From an uncultured Eubacteriales bacterium (GTDB lineage: Bacteria; Bacillota; Clostridia; Oscillospirales; Acutalibacteraceae): 64,000 nucleotides of DNA. A program made the translations under genes and the position numbers. This document shows, piece by piece, positions 34,469 to 43,202 of this stretch. Every line of letters begins with the position of its first letter. Position 1 is the stretch's first letter. The stretch covers positions 1 to 64,000 of the forward strand of contig CAKSIH010000007.1 in NCBI GenBank assembly GCA_934462705.1, read 5' to 3'. The notes beneath the pieces are model-generated. The model saw only the letters and a program-made list of their open reading frames with translations, ran no database searches and was not told the origin of the DNA.

Positions 34469-35341
34469 TTATGCTTTTATGGTTCCACCAAAAACAGGAA
34501 ATGCTCCAAATTCACCGTAGTTTTCAATGTGCGGAACATTTTTTAGTGTCTCCATATCTTCGTTGGAAATTGTAAAATCAAGGTTAGCATTGTTTTTCAT
34601 GTGTTCAGCATTATCAGTTTTAGGCAAAACAACCATACCTAACTGTAGATCATATTTGATGCAAAGCTGTGGGATACTTACATTATATTTTTCTGCCATT
34701 TTTGCAATTAATTTGTTTTCCAAGGCTTTACCATGAGCAATGGGAGAATAAGCCTCAAGCAAGATGTTCTTACTTTCACAGTAACGTATAAGATCAAAAG
34801 GTGTATTAGATATGTGTGCAAGTATTTGGTTTATAGCGGGCCTAAATTCACAGTAGGATAAAATATTTTCAATGTCTTCTTTAAGAAAGTTTGAGACTCC
34901 GATTGTCTTAACTTTTCCAGTCTTTACGGCATCCTCCATAGCCTTCCAAACCCGCCTGTTTTCTTTAAAGTACCTATTCTCAGACTTATTAACTTCTCTC
35001 CAGGGTTGAGGGCTGTGAATAATCATCATGTCAATATAATCAAAGCCCATCTTTCTAAGAGTTTCATTAATTGAATTTGCTGCTGACTCATATGTTTTAT
35101 TTTCAGCAGCAATTTTGCTGGTTACAAATATTTTGTCACGAGAGATACCGCTGGTACGTACACCTTCACCTACACCGCACTCGTTGCCGTACGCCTGAGC
35201 AGTATCGATATGACGGTAACCTATTTTTATTGCCTGACGAACAGCCTCTGCGGCTTTATCGTTATCAATTAACCATGTACCTAGTGCTAATTTGGGAATT
35301 TTTATATCATTATTCATTTTGTAAGTTTCATTAAATATCAT
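34469..35341 (-). CDS. Aldo/keto reductase
   Basis: A 290-residue NADPH-dependent aldo/keto reductase. The TIM-barrel landmarks are LALGTWLIDNDKAAEAVRQA, the catalytic Asp and Tyr in GYRHIDTAQAYGNE, the Lys in FVTSKIA, the His in DMMIIHSPQP and the IGVSNF and LPKTDN cofactor-binding blocks. The ATG at 35341 has AGGAGGA upstream. It follows the flavodoxin gene by about 36 bases and is the last gene of a three-gene redox operon. The substrate, probably an aldehyde or ketone, is unknown. Confidence 0.9.
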   Translation of the reverse strand: MIFNETYKMNNDIKIPKLALGTWLIDNDKAAEAVRQAIKIGYRHIDTAQAYGNECGVGEGVRTSGISRDKIFVTSKIAAENKTYESAANSINETLRKMGFDYIDMMIIHSPQPWREVNKSENRYFKENRRVWKAMEDAVKTGKVKTIGVSNFLKEDIENILSYCEFRPAINQILAHISNTPFDLIRYCESKNILLEAYSPIAHGKALENKLIAKMAEKYNVSIPQLCIKYDLQLGMVVLPKTDNAEHMKNNANLDFTISNEDMETLKNVPHIENYGEFGAFPVFGGTIKA

Positions 35342-35376
35342 ATTCTTCCTCCTAAATAATTTATTATAAATATTTA

Positions 35377-35859
35377 CTATAAAGCAAGAGAATCGATCCA
35401 ATCTTTTATGAGTGACTTATCAAAGCTACCGAAACTTTTTCCGGTTTTCCAATTTGTATCTGGAGAACAACATTTTTTAAGAACTTCCTCTGTTTTTCCA
35501 AGAGTACTACCACCAGAGGTTGCAAATGGTATTATTGTTTTGCCGGAAAAATCGTAACTTTCCAAAAATGTATTGATAATAGTTGGAGCTACATACCACC
35601 AAATAGGAAAACCTATAAATATAGTATCATAAATATCAATATTTGAAACTTTCTTTGCAATCTCAGGGCGAGAGTCTGGGTTGTTCATTTCCACACTTGT
35701 TCGACTATTTTTGTTTGTCCAGTCAAGGTCTGCGTCTGTATAAGGTATTTTGGGGTTAATTTCAAATAAATCTGCACTTGCAACCTCAGCAAGCGCTTTT
35801 GCTAATTTTTCTGTAACTCCACTAGCTGAGAAATATGCTACTAATACTTTATTTTCCAT
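35377..35859 (-). CDS. Flavodoxin
   Basis: A 160-residue flavodoxin. The FMN phosphate loop is VAYFSASGVTEKLA, the isoalloxazine loops are IFIGFPIWWYVAPT and PFATSGGSTLGKTEE. The long INPKIPYTDADLDWTNK segment is typical of the flavodoxin type often encoded beside aldo/keto reductases in gut Firmicutes. AGGAGG precedes the ATG. Second gene of the operon. Confidence 0.9.
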   Translation of the reverse strand: MENKVLVAYFSASGVTEKLAKALAEVASADLFEINPKIPYTDADLDWTNKNSRTSVEMNNPDSRPEIAKKVSNIDIYDTIFIGFPIWWYVAPTIINTFLESYDFSGKTIIPFATSGGSTLGKTEEVLKKCCSPDTNWKTGKSFGSFDKSLIKDWIDSLAL

Positions 35860-35880
35860 AAGTTCATGCCTCCTATTATA

Positions 35881-36621
35881 TTATATAAGATTATTATATA
35901 CTTCATCTATTACTGGTTCAAGCCACTCATTTGAAGTATTTTCACCCGGACATTCAATGGTCAAATGACTAAACCAATTGTCCTTTTTGGCACCATGCCA
36001 ATGCTTTATATTGGTAGGAATAGTTACAACATCTCCAGGATGCAAGCTTTGTGCAGGTTTTCCTTCTTCTTGATACCAACCATTGCCATCTACACATAAA
36101 AGGATCTGACCTCCACCTTTTGTGGCGCGATGAATGTGCCAATTATTTCGGCATCCTGGCTCAAATGTTACATTAGCGACAAATACAGTTTCTTTAGGGT
36201 TTGTAAGTGGTTTTAAATAGCTGTTGCTGATAAAATACTGAGAAAAACTTACATTTGGATTACCGAGGCCAAAGAAGCCTCCATGTTCTTGCAACAAAGT
36301 GTCATCTTTATATACATCCTTTGCCATACGAAAGGCAGCCCATGCGTTTGGCCAACCGGCATAGAAAGCAAGATGCGTCAAAATTTCGGCCATTTCTGCT
36401 TTAGTTACACCATTTTTGCGAGCGGTTGAAAGGTGATATATCAAAGAATTATCTATAAGTCCTTTGCTTATTAGAGCTGTAATAGTTACAATAGAACGTG
36501 CTTTTAAAGACAGCTTATCTTCTCTTGACCAAACTTCTCCAAATAGCACATCATCATTTAGTTCTGCAAATTTTGGAGCAAAATCATTTAAGGTATTTCT
36601 TCCTGCGGTTTGTTTTTGCAT
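35881..36621 (-). CDS. Carboxymuconolactone decarboxylase-like and cupin fusion
   Basis: A 246-residue two-domain protein. Residues about 10-105 are an AhpD/CMD-type helical domain (KFAELNDDVLFGEVWSREDK, LSLKARSIVTITALI, HLSTARKNGVTKAEMAEIL), without the CxxC of peroxidase-active AhpD. Residues about 130-235 form a cupin with metal-ligand blocks NNWHIHRATKGGGQILLCVDG and HPGDVVTIPTNIKHWHG. CMD-cupin fusions are known; the reaction is unassigned. First gene of an operon with flavodoxin and aldo/keto reductase, so a joint redox or detoxification role is inferred. Confidence 0.87.
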   Translation of the reverse strand: MQKQTAGRNTLNDFAPKFAELNDDVLFGEVWSREDKLSLKARSIVTITALISKGLIDNSLIYHLSTARKNGVTKAEMAEILTHLAFYAGWPNAWAAFRMAKDVYKDDTLLQEHGGFFGLGNPNVSFSQYFISNSYLKPLTNPKETVFVANVTFEPGCRNNWHIHRATKGGGQILLCVDGNGWYQEEGKPAQSLHPGDVVTIPTNIKHWHGAKKDNWFSHLTIECPGENTSNEWLEPVIDEVYNNLI

Positions 36622-37322
36622 AATTTAAAACCCCTTTAATAATATTTTTAAAATTTATCCTTTACTAGTGGAGCAAAGATCTTTTAAATATATGTTATTT
36701 AAGGCAATGACGATATAGTTAAGATTTTACGGTGTAATATTATTGTGCTATATTTTAGAAAAATTATCAATACTTAAATGAATAATATTATATTTAATCA
36801 AAGCGCTTAAACAGCAGAAAAAGTTCTTAAACGCTGAAAGTCAATGGCCTTTATAAAGAAACCGTTAATGAGTAAGAGTATACAATAAATAAAGGCAAAT
36901 ACTTGTAAAGCTGCAGGCGAAATTGGCAGGGCAGCAAGAATCTGACGGTAAAAGAAAACATAAGGCAATTGGAAGTCTGCAGAGTTAGGGCATACCGTGA
37001 ACGCGATTTTTGCTAGCTGAAACAATGATGAATTTAAAAGTAAAGAGCACAGTGGTGAGAAGCTGTGCTCTTTTTTATATTTAAGAGAGGGCTTTAGCAC
37101 TTTAAATACGAGAACCTTGAAAATAGTAGTTGCAACAGTGACGAGCACGGACTAATTTACTCAGAAAGAGGCGTAAATTTTCACACCGTAGATTCATAAG
37201 AGAAAAACGTAATTTTAAATCTTGTTAAGCTTCAATCTGTATGTAGTCTGCATCCAGATTTTGCGAATCAAGTTCATTGAAGAAAAAACATTTGCAAAAC
37301 TTATTGTTGAAAAAAATAAATT
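36622..37322. other. Gene-free stretch with degenerate-looking DNA
   Basis: No intact gene could be supported. Between about 36800 and 37030 the base composition is less AT-rich than the surroundings, and short interrupted reading fragments on the plus strand (KQQKKFLNAESQWPL-stop, CKAAGEIGRAARI-stop) look like remains of a decayed gene, not identified. A terminator hairpin lies at 37042-37077. The right part, up to the PI-PLC-like gene, shows nothing recognisable. Confidence 0.45.
37042..37077 (+). terminator. Isolated terminator hairpin
   Basis: AAAGAGCACAG pairs with CTGTGCTCTTT around a ten-base loop, then TTT. No intact gene precedes it, in line with loss of an upstream gene. Confidence 0.75.
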
Positions 37323-38762
37323 TTATGATGGACTACAATTACTTTGGTATATAGCTCTTGCCAAGGGAAAAGTTACATAATCCATAACTATAATTCCAAA
37401 ACGTTTCCCACATTCAAACAGATTATCTTTTAATATTTTTTTATTAATGCTGCGTGCTGCAAAGAAGGGGTTACTAAAGCGACAGGAGGAATAATTAAAA
37501 ACAAACTCATTAGGAGGAATTTTGCAAAAATTCTCAGCTTGTTTCAAAGTAGGTTTAAAATATTTATATTTTTCTTTCCCGGAACATTGAAAGTAATCTT
37601 GAATCCATGCACGGGTTCCTCTCTTTAAAGGAATTGCTTGCTTTACAGAAGAATAGTCTACGTTTTCCTCCCACGCAGCTAAATTAAATCCAAAGCGGTT
37701 TTCTCCAATTTTATATGGATTATTTCCTACTATATCGAAACGGCGCATTAATACAATTTTTCCTCTAACATCTTTTAGCTGCGGCACGCTAATACCAGAC
37801 CAAATTCGTCCTTGATTAATGTAATTAGCTATAACATTTTCCAGTTTTTTTGCCTTGCCAGAAGATGCAACGGGATCCCCTATGGATATTAAAAAAATTA
37901 CACATTCTGAAGGGTACTTTGCTAAGAATGCTTCTGTCTTATTAAAAATCTCTGATAAATGCATGTGTTTCATTGATTTATCATAGCATGCTGTACCGTG
38001 AGTAATTAAAGGATCTTTTTCATGCATATTTACTGCACATCTTAGGTCGAACATTCGCACTCCTGCAGTAAGTTGTTCTTCTGGACTTAAGTACTGACAT
38101 TGACTTTGCGTTACTTGTTCTGCGCAACCATCTACAAGACGACTGCCCGTATCGTGCGTACCGGGTATATTTATTTCAGATAGAAGCTTATTATCATCGA
38201 CTTTTTTCATCCATGGGTCAGCAAATTCAATGTCATAGCATATAACCTCCCAATTTATAGGATCTTTATTTTGTACAATAACATTTTTATCTAAAGACAT
38301 ATACAATTTGCTGTAAGAGTTTTGAATTTGATATGATCCATCTTCATTTTTGTAAAACTTCCATAACTGATTTTGATTTTTTCCCTTTTTGTCTGCCCAA
38401 ATATGTAGCTTTTCATTTTTTTGTGTGTTATGTTTTGACATTTCTATTACATAATTTAAGCTAAATCTTTTAGAAGCAGGGTAAATAAGGTAACAACCCT
38501 CTCCACAGTGTTTCAGCGTAAAACCGTTATTTGTTCCCATAAAATGCAAGTGAAGGGGTTGTCCTAAAATTGCCATATCATTTTTTATGCTTATGGATTT
38601 ACTGATTCCTTGTGGGTAAAAATAAACTGTTTTTCCATCTAGTTCACTGCCTACTATAGACTGACTAAGGGCGAGATTTTTTGAGATATAATTGATTGCA
38701 TAACCATTGTTGTTAACAAGTGTCAAGAAAAGTAACATAAATATAGATACCAGTTTTTTCAT
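37323..38762 (-). CDS. Secreted PI-PLC X-domain protein with lectin-like N-terminal region
   Basis: A 479-residue secreted protein. A signal peptide (LVSIFMLLFLTLVNNNGYA) leads to a region of about 160 residues with ricin-type features (NQLWKFYKNEDGSYQIQNSY), then the phosphatidylinositol-specific phospholipase C X domain: SEINIPGTHDTGS with the first catalytic His, LTAGVRMFDLRC, PLITHGTAC with the second His, and GIIVMDYVTFP. Such enzymes cleave phosphatidylinositol or GPI anchors, suggesting interaction with a eukaryotic host. It is monocistronic with unassigned flanks on both sides, which suggests horizontal acquisition. Confidence 0.85.
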   Translation of the reverse strand: MKKLVSIFMLLFLTLVNNNGYAINYISKNLALSQSIVGSELDGKTVYFYPQGISKSISIKNDMAILGQPLHLHFMGTNNGFTLKHCGEGCYLIYPASKRFSLNYVIEMSKHNTQKNEKLHIWADKKGKNQNQLWKFYKNEDGSYQIQNSYSKLYMSLDKNVIVQNKDPINWEVICYDIEFADPWMKKVDDNKLLSEINIPGTHDTGSRLVDGCAEQVTQSQCQYLSPEEQLTAGVRMFDLRCAVNMHEKDPLITHGTACYDKSMKHMHLSEIFNKTEAFLAKYPSECVIFLISIGDPVASSGKAKKLENVIANYINQGRIWSGISVPQLKDVRGKIVLMRRFDIVGNNPYKIGENRFGFNLAAWEENVDYSSVKQAIPLKRGTRAWIQDYFQCSGKEKYKYFKPTLKQAENFCKIPPNEFVFNYSSCRFSNPFFAARSINKKILKDNLFECGKRFGIIVMDYVTFPLARAIYQSNCSPS

Positions 38763-39079
38763 ATAAAACCCTCCATAATTGATAATATATTTATTATATA
38801 TAGTTTAATATCAAATTGTAAATGTTTACATCATACAAAAATATAGTAGGGATTGTATTTTTGACAATAAAAATGAATTTCCAATTGCATTTATACTTTT
38901 AAAAATTAAGATTAGTGCTAATGGGTTAGTAAAAAGGAAGATGTAGTAACAAAGTAAAATAATTGTATTTGGAAATAGAATATAAAAAATTTTAAATAAA
39001 GGAAATAGAGGGGAATCATTAATAGTCAAAAGTTTTAAATTATATTGCCAACTTTCTACGTAATTATTGAAAAATTTCA
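38763..39079. other. Gene-free stretch before the palindromic promoter region
   Basis: Very AT-rich; no frame with a ribosome site on either strand and no strong hairpin. An open minus-strand frame (38826-39080) lacks a ribosome site and is not accepted as a gene. Confidence 0.5.
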
Positions 39080-39108
39080 TTGAATATATATTGAACGTGT
39101 GATATAAT
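39080..39108 (+). promoter_or_regulatory. Consensus sigma-A promoter upstream of the long palindrome
   Basis: TTGAAT (39080-39085) and TATAAT (39103-39108) with a 17-base spacer. Transcription should start near 39115, six bases before the palindrome array. Confidence 0.75.
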
Positions 39109-39120
39109 ATTGCTATAAAA

Positions 39121-39212
39121 AATAAATGGGATATCCCATTTATTAACTCAAAGCATGCTTTGAGTTAATAAATGGGATATCCCATTTATTAACTCAAAGC
39201 ATGCTTTGAGTT
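39121..39212. repeat. Two exact 46-bp tandem repeats, each of two perfect palindromes
   Basis: Unit: a 24-bp palindrome P1 (half-site AATAAATGGGAT, 39121-39144) followed by a 22-bp palindrome P2 (half-site AACTCAAAGCA, 39145-39166). The unit repeats exactly at 39167-39212. Because P1 and P2 are self-complementary, P1-P2-P1 (39121-39190) is a 70-bp perfect palindrome and P2-P1-P2 (39145-39212) a 68-bp one, both without spacer. It begins at about +6 of the promoter upstream. It may be an operator array, an RNA that folds into hairpins or a duplication relic; an assembly artefact should be excluded. Confidence 0.95.
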
Positions 39213-39506
39213 AATACTAACTAATTGAGACTGGAAGTGTCGTTCAAATTATTTGTTTGCTTTAGAATGGAAATATTTTGAATTCTGCAATGCAAAAAAG
39301 GAATAATATTTTTATATTTTTTGGCTTTCTTTAATAGTTTTATTTTGGGAATTTTAAAATTTTTGACGCTAGTGTCATTGAAATTACATAACATGATTAA
39401 AAGAAATTTTAACGTAAGCTGGAATATAAATAAAAATTTTTAAATGTTATTGCATGAAATACAATAAAAAACGGACAATATAAAGATATAATTTAGTGTA
39501 TAAAAT
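39213..39506. other. Gene-free stretch between palindrome array and second promoter
   Basis: About 290 bases of AT-rich sequence with no supported gene. If the upstream promoter is active this would be a long leader of the operon beginning at 39616, or a non-coding RNA; no clear terminator was found here. Confidence 0.4.
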
Positions 39507-39535
39507 TTGATTACGTTTAATTTTTATTGTATGAT
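39507..39535 (+). promoter_or_regulatory. Putative sigma-A promoter of the ligase-transporter operon
   Basis: TTGATT (39507-39512) and TATGAT (39530-39535) with a 17-base spacer, 80 bases before the ligase start. Confidence 0.6.
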
Positions 39536-39615
39536 TGATAATTTTGTTTACAACGCGAAAATATTGTGTTAAAATATTCTAAAAATGAATAATATTTAAA
39601 AATGGGGGGCTTTTT

Positions 39616-40947
39616 TTGAATCGGGGACGTGAATTGCTTAAGGAAAAATTTATTTTACCATATCTTAAAAAAAGTGAGGAATATATTGGGGTAGAACTCG
39701 AATATCCACTAATTTTGGCTGATGATACAGTTGACTCAAAGAAGGTAGTATTAAGTCTTTTTGAATATTTAAAGAAAAATTATGGATTTTATGATGATAA
39801 AATGGGTAAAGATGGCTGCTTAGTTCGAGTAAAGAATAATGAGGGCGATGGAATTGGTGCAGATTATAGATATGAAATCATTGAGTTTGCAATGCAAAAG
39901 GACTTAAACCTTAACAGCATTGCTGATCGATTTTATAAGTATTTTAAAATTGTGCAAGAATTTTTAATAAAAAATGGATGTTTCTTAACAGGAATGGGGA
40001 CAAACTTAACAAGTAGTGCGACGCGAGTTCATCATACGATGGATCCATACTGTTTTGGCTTGAATGAATATATAAAGAAATATACCTCATATAAAAACCC
40101 AAAGTATTTTTTAACAAATATGCAGTCAATTCAAACACACATTGATATTCCTATTAAAAATAAAAAAGAAGGGGAGCAGATTTTTATAAATGCTCTAAAT
40201 CTTTTTAATATGCTTGATTTTGTAAGGGGGATCCTTTTTTCTAATTCATTACCAAATGCAACTTCTGCACCTCCTAATTTAGATTACCCTAAAGAAACAT
40301 TGTGTGCAAGGGATTTTAATTGGTTGCATACAGAATTGCCCGATACAGGATGTGTGGATGAAAAATTTAAAACTATTGATGAACTGCTAGATTATATATT
40401 GAGTTTAAAAGTATATTTACGGAAATGTGGTGATAATTACAAGGATTTTAAAGAGGTAAGCATCGAAGAATATTTTTCAGATCCTCAGCAAATTGATGAT
40501 ATATTTAGTATTTTTAGATATTTTAAAAATGTGGTTTTAAATCGATATGCAGCATTAGAGGTTCGAAGTGATTGCATTCAACCGCTCAAAGATACTTTTG
40601 CTCCGACTGCTTTCAATCTTGGAATTTCACGGAGGGTTAATGAAGCGACTGAGTTAACATTAAAGTTTTTTAAAGATAATAAAATCACATATACAAACTC
40701 TACTTTACGCGCAATGGCTATTAATGATAAAAAAATTGTAGATGACAAAATTATGCAAGAATATCTTCAAAAACTTTATAATTTGGCGAAAGCGGCTCTT
40801 ATAGAGAGAGGGTTTGGAGAAGAAAAGCATTTGTATTGTTTACAAAAGAGAATCAAAACACTTCAGTGTCCGGCAAAGTTTCAAAAACAGCAATTCTTAA
40901 AGGGCGTCTCATTAGATGAAATTGTAAAACAATGCAGTGAATTATAA
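39616..40947 (+). CDS. Glutamate-cysteine ligase-like (GCS2-type) ATP-dependent ligase
   Basis: A 443-residue protein of the glutamate-cysteine ligase superfamily, which joins the gamma-carboxyl of glutamate to an amine using ATP. The marks are EYIGVELEYPLI at the start (metal and ATP ligands), GCFLTGMGTNL, TNMQSIQTHIDIP and the conserved AALEVRSDCIQPLKD near residue 315. The TTG start has GGGGGG upstream. No glutathione synthetase follows: the next four genes are a binding lipoprotein and transporters. It may make gamma-glutamylcysteine or another gamma-glutamyl product. It is placed in the superfamily with fair confidence; substrate is open. Confidence 0.75.
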   Translation: MNRGRELLKEKFILPYLKKSEEYIGVELEYPLILADDTVDSKKVVLSLFEYLKKNYGFYDDKMGKDGCLVRVKNNEGDGIGADYRYEIIEFAMQKDLNLNSIADRFYKYFKIVQEFLIKNGCFLTGMGTNLTSSATRVHHTMDPYCFGLNEYIKKYTSYKNPKYFLTNMQSIQTHIDIPIKNKKEGEQIFINALNLFNMLDFVRGILFSNSLPNATSAPPNLDYPKETLCARDFNWLHTELPDTGCVDEKFKTIDELLDYILSLKVYLRKCGDNYKDFKEVSIEEYFSDPQQIDDIFSIFRYFKNVVLNRYAALEVRSDCIQPLKDTFAPTAFNLGISRRVNEATELTLKFFKDNKITYTNSTLRAMAINDKKIVDDKIMQEYLQKLYNLAKAALIERGFGEEKHLYCLQKRIKTLQCPAKFQKQQFLKGVSLDEIVKQCSEL

Positions 40948-40962
40948 AAGGAGTGTTGTAAG

Positions 40963-41880
40963 ATGAAAAGGTTATGTTTTCTTGTATGCTTATGCACTAT
41001 ATTTATATTTTTTGCGGGATGCTCTAATAGACAAGAAGGATCTGAAAATCAAAATAGCCAAATAGTTAGTTCAGAAGTTTCTTCTCCTGAAAAAGTGGCA
41101 CAGGCTAAACAGTGGAATGAGCCAGCATTGCTTCCGGGACTTGGACAAATAATAAAAAAGGGAACTTTAACAGTTGCAATGATTAAAAATGATGTAGATG
41201 CATTTTGTGAAACACTGGAAGATGGAACAGTTACGGGAATAGATGTACAGTGGGCGCAAAGTATTGCAGATAGTTTAGGAGTCACGCTAATTATTAATAG
41301 AGATTGTGACACATATGACAAACTAACGGAGTATTTAATAAATGGAAATGCTGATTTAGCAATATCAACATATAGTCCAACAACTGAACGCGCAGCTTAT
41401 GTTAACCTTTCTAAATCATATTTAACAAGTAGATTAGGTGTTATGGTAAATAAACAAGAATTGGTTAAAAAACAAATTGAAAATAACCCTATTGACTACA
41501 TGAAAAATAATAATATTAAACTGGCAGCACTTAAAAATTCATCTCATGTAAAATTAATATCGGAAATGTTTCCTAATGCAGAAATCGTAGAAATGGATAC
41601 GTATGAACAAATTTGTCAAGCAGTTCGCAATAATGATGTTTTTGGATATCTTTGCGGTGAAGTAGAATTTCTATTTGATTACAATCATGACCCAGAACTG
41701 GCCCTATATACTAAGGTATTTGCCTTTTCCGATGCAGCAGAGTATTACTGTGTAGGGGTATCTCCAAGCAACAATGACCTTTTAAAGTTTGTTAATGCTT
41801 TAATTGATTCTTCGAAGGTAACAACAATAAAAGATGTTGAAGACAAGTGTAATGAAAAGTTTAATGGGGAAGGGGTTTAA
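40963..41880 (+). CDS. Extracellular solute-binding lipoprotein (SBP family 3 type)
   Basis: A 305-residue lipoprotein with lipobox FAGC (Cys20) and a Ser/Glu-rich tether. The body is an amino-acid-type binding protein: LGQIIKKGTLTVAMIKNDVD, GTVTGIDVQWAQSIADSLGV, NGNADLAISTYSPTTERAAY, and the second lobe (IKLAALKNSSHVKLISEMFP). No ABC permease or ATPase is adjacent; two DAACS symporters follow five bases downstream. The polar FCETLEDG and the AIS-TERA ligand region fit an amino-acid or dipeptide ligand. This unusual setting suggests it delivers ligand to the symporters or senses it. Confidence 0.82.
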   Translation: MKRLCFLVCLCTIFIFFAGCSNRQEGSENQNSQIVSSEVSSPEKVAQAKQWNEPALLPGLGQIIKKGTLTVAMIKNDVDAFCETLEDGTVTGIDVQWAQSIADSLGVTLIINRDCDTYDKLTEYLINGNADLAISTYSPTTERAAYVNLSKSYLTSRLGVMVNKQELVKKQIENNPIDYMKNNNIKLAALKNSSHVKLISEMFPNAEIVEMDTYEQICQAVRNNDVFGYLCGEVEFLFDYNHDPELALYTKVFAFSDAAEYYCVGVSPSNNDLLKFVNALIDSSKVTTIKDVEDKCNEKFNGEGV

Positions 41881-41885
41881 TTAAT

Positions 41886-43202
41886 TTGAGAAAGATATTA
41901 AAAAACCCTATTACAATGTTTGTTTGTATAATAGCTGGAATTTTAACGGGACTTTATTTAGAAGTAGTTGTCCCATTTTTGGAACCATTAAAAAATGTTT
42001 ATGTATCACTTTTACAAGTTTGTTCGCTTCCTATTATCATATGTGCGATAACAATTAATATTGGAAAACTTACTCAGAAATTTTTTCGACCAATATTAAA
42101 AAAATGGATTTTCTTTACACTAATTGTTATGCTTTTGTCCTGTACAATAGGTATATCTATTTCGTGTGGAATGAAAACCTTTTTAACTCCTAGTGATGAA
42201 GCTAAAGTAGCACTGTCTAAGGAAAGTGAAACTAATGAGGAAAAAAGAATTACGGATACTTTTTCTGAAATTAATGTGTATGGTGACAATGATATTTCAA
42301 ATGAAAGTAATTTTTCTTTCATTGAATTTTTAGTAAACTTAGTTCCTCAAAACATATTTAATGCACTTTCTAATAATAAAACTTTACAGGTATTTATATT
42401 TTTTATTATATTCGGTTTCATGCTGTCCTTTATTGAAAAGAAATATTCTGAGCCAATTATAAATTTATTTGAAGGTATTAACAATGCGCTTTATAAATTT
42501 ATGAATGTAATATTACTCTTTCTTCCTTTTGCTGTATTTATTATGATGGCATCTTTATTTTCAAATAGTGGAATGTTAAACATTTTGCAATCCTTAATGC
42601 ATCTTATTATAGTAACTTATATAGCTATGATTACATTAATAATATTATCATTTATAGTAGTTTTTATATATTCAAAAACTTTGCTTAAACAACACCTGCA
42701 TGCGATTAAAAGAACTTTTTTTGTTGCAATTGGTACATCTAGCATCCAGGCTACTGTACCCGTCACAATTGAAGACTCCATTAAGGAGATGAATGCAGAT
42801 AAAACATCAGCAAATGTGGTAATGTCTATTGGAACCATTTTTTGCCCAAGTGGAAAGATATTAGCTTCGGCGATTTTAGCTATATATGCACTTATAATTT
42901 ACGGTAAACCGATAAATTTAAGGACGTTATTTATTGTTGCGGTTAGTTCTATTTTATATTCCATTTGTATCTCCGGTGCATCAGGTGTTGCTTCTGCAAC
43001 AGTGCTGACTATAATTTTACAGCCTCTTGGAATTCCAAATGATGTGATGTCAATTATTTTAATATTTTCAGTACAATTTTATCAAGGAATATCGACCTTT
43101 ACTAGCCTTTATTCAAATCTCGCTATCACATTTCTCAGTTCTCCAAAAAAGCATTTAATTAAAGACAATGGTGACAAGGTGGTGGCAGGGAGTGTTAGTT
43201 AA
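41886..43202 (+). CDS. Divergent dicarboxylate/amino acid:cation symporter (DAACS)
   Basis: A 438-residue symporter with the fold marks of the glutamate transporter family: PITMFVCIIAGILTGLY, a long outer loop (about residues 95-140) and the HP1-like GTSSIQATVPVT near residue 281. However, the TM7 motif NMDGT is replaced by FCPSGK (about residue 318), and the TM8 motif with D-x3-DM-x-RT-x2-NV is replaced by SVQFYQGISTFTSLYSN (about residue 396). The acidic-substrate and cation residues are therefore missing, so the cargo should differ from glutamate or aspartate. TTG start. It overlaps the paralogue downstream by 11 bases. Confidence 0.82.
   Translation: MRKILKNPITMFVCIIAGILTGLYLEVVVPFLEPLKNVYVSLLQVCSLPIIICAITINIGKLTQKFFRPILKKWIFFTLIVMLLSCTIGISISCGMKTFLTPSDEAKVALSKESETNEEKRITDTFSEINVYGDNDISNESNFSFIEFLVNLVPQNIFNALSNNKTLQVFIFFIIFGFMLSFIEKKYSEPIINLFEGINNALYKFMNVILLFLPFAVFIMMASLFSNSGMLNILQSLMHLIIVTYIAMITLIILSFIVVFIYSKTLLKQHLHAIKRTFFVAIGTSSIQATVPVTIEDSIKEMNADKTSANVVMSIGTIFCPSGKILASAILAIYALIIYGKPINLRTLFIVAVSSILYSICISGASGVASATVLTIILQPLGIPNDVMSIILIFSVQFYQGISTFTSLYSNLAITFLSSPKKHLIKDNGDKVVAGSVS

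Noticed and set aside
36807..37148. Open minus-strand frame of 113 codons
   Set aside because: No ribosome site, no family resemblance, and it runs across the terminator hairpin at 37042-37077; more likely degenerate DNA.
38826..39080. Open minus-strand frame of 84 codons, hydrophobic
   Set aside because: No ribosome site; its start touches the -35 box of an outward promoter; composition explained by AT-rich DNA.
39121..39212. Considered as a CRISPR array
   Set aside because: The two units are contiguous with no unique spacers, and no cas genes are present.
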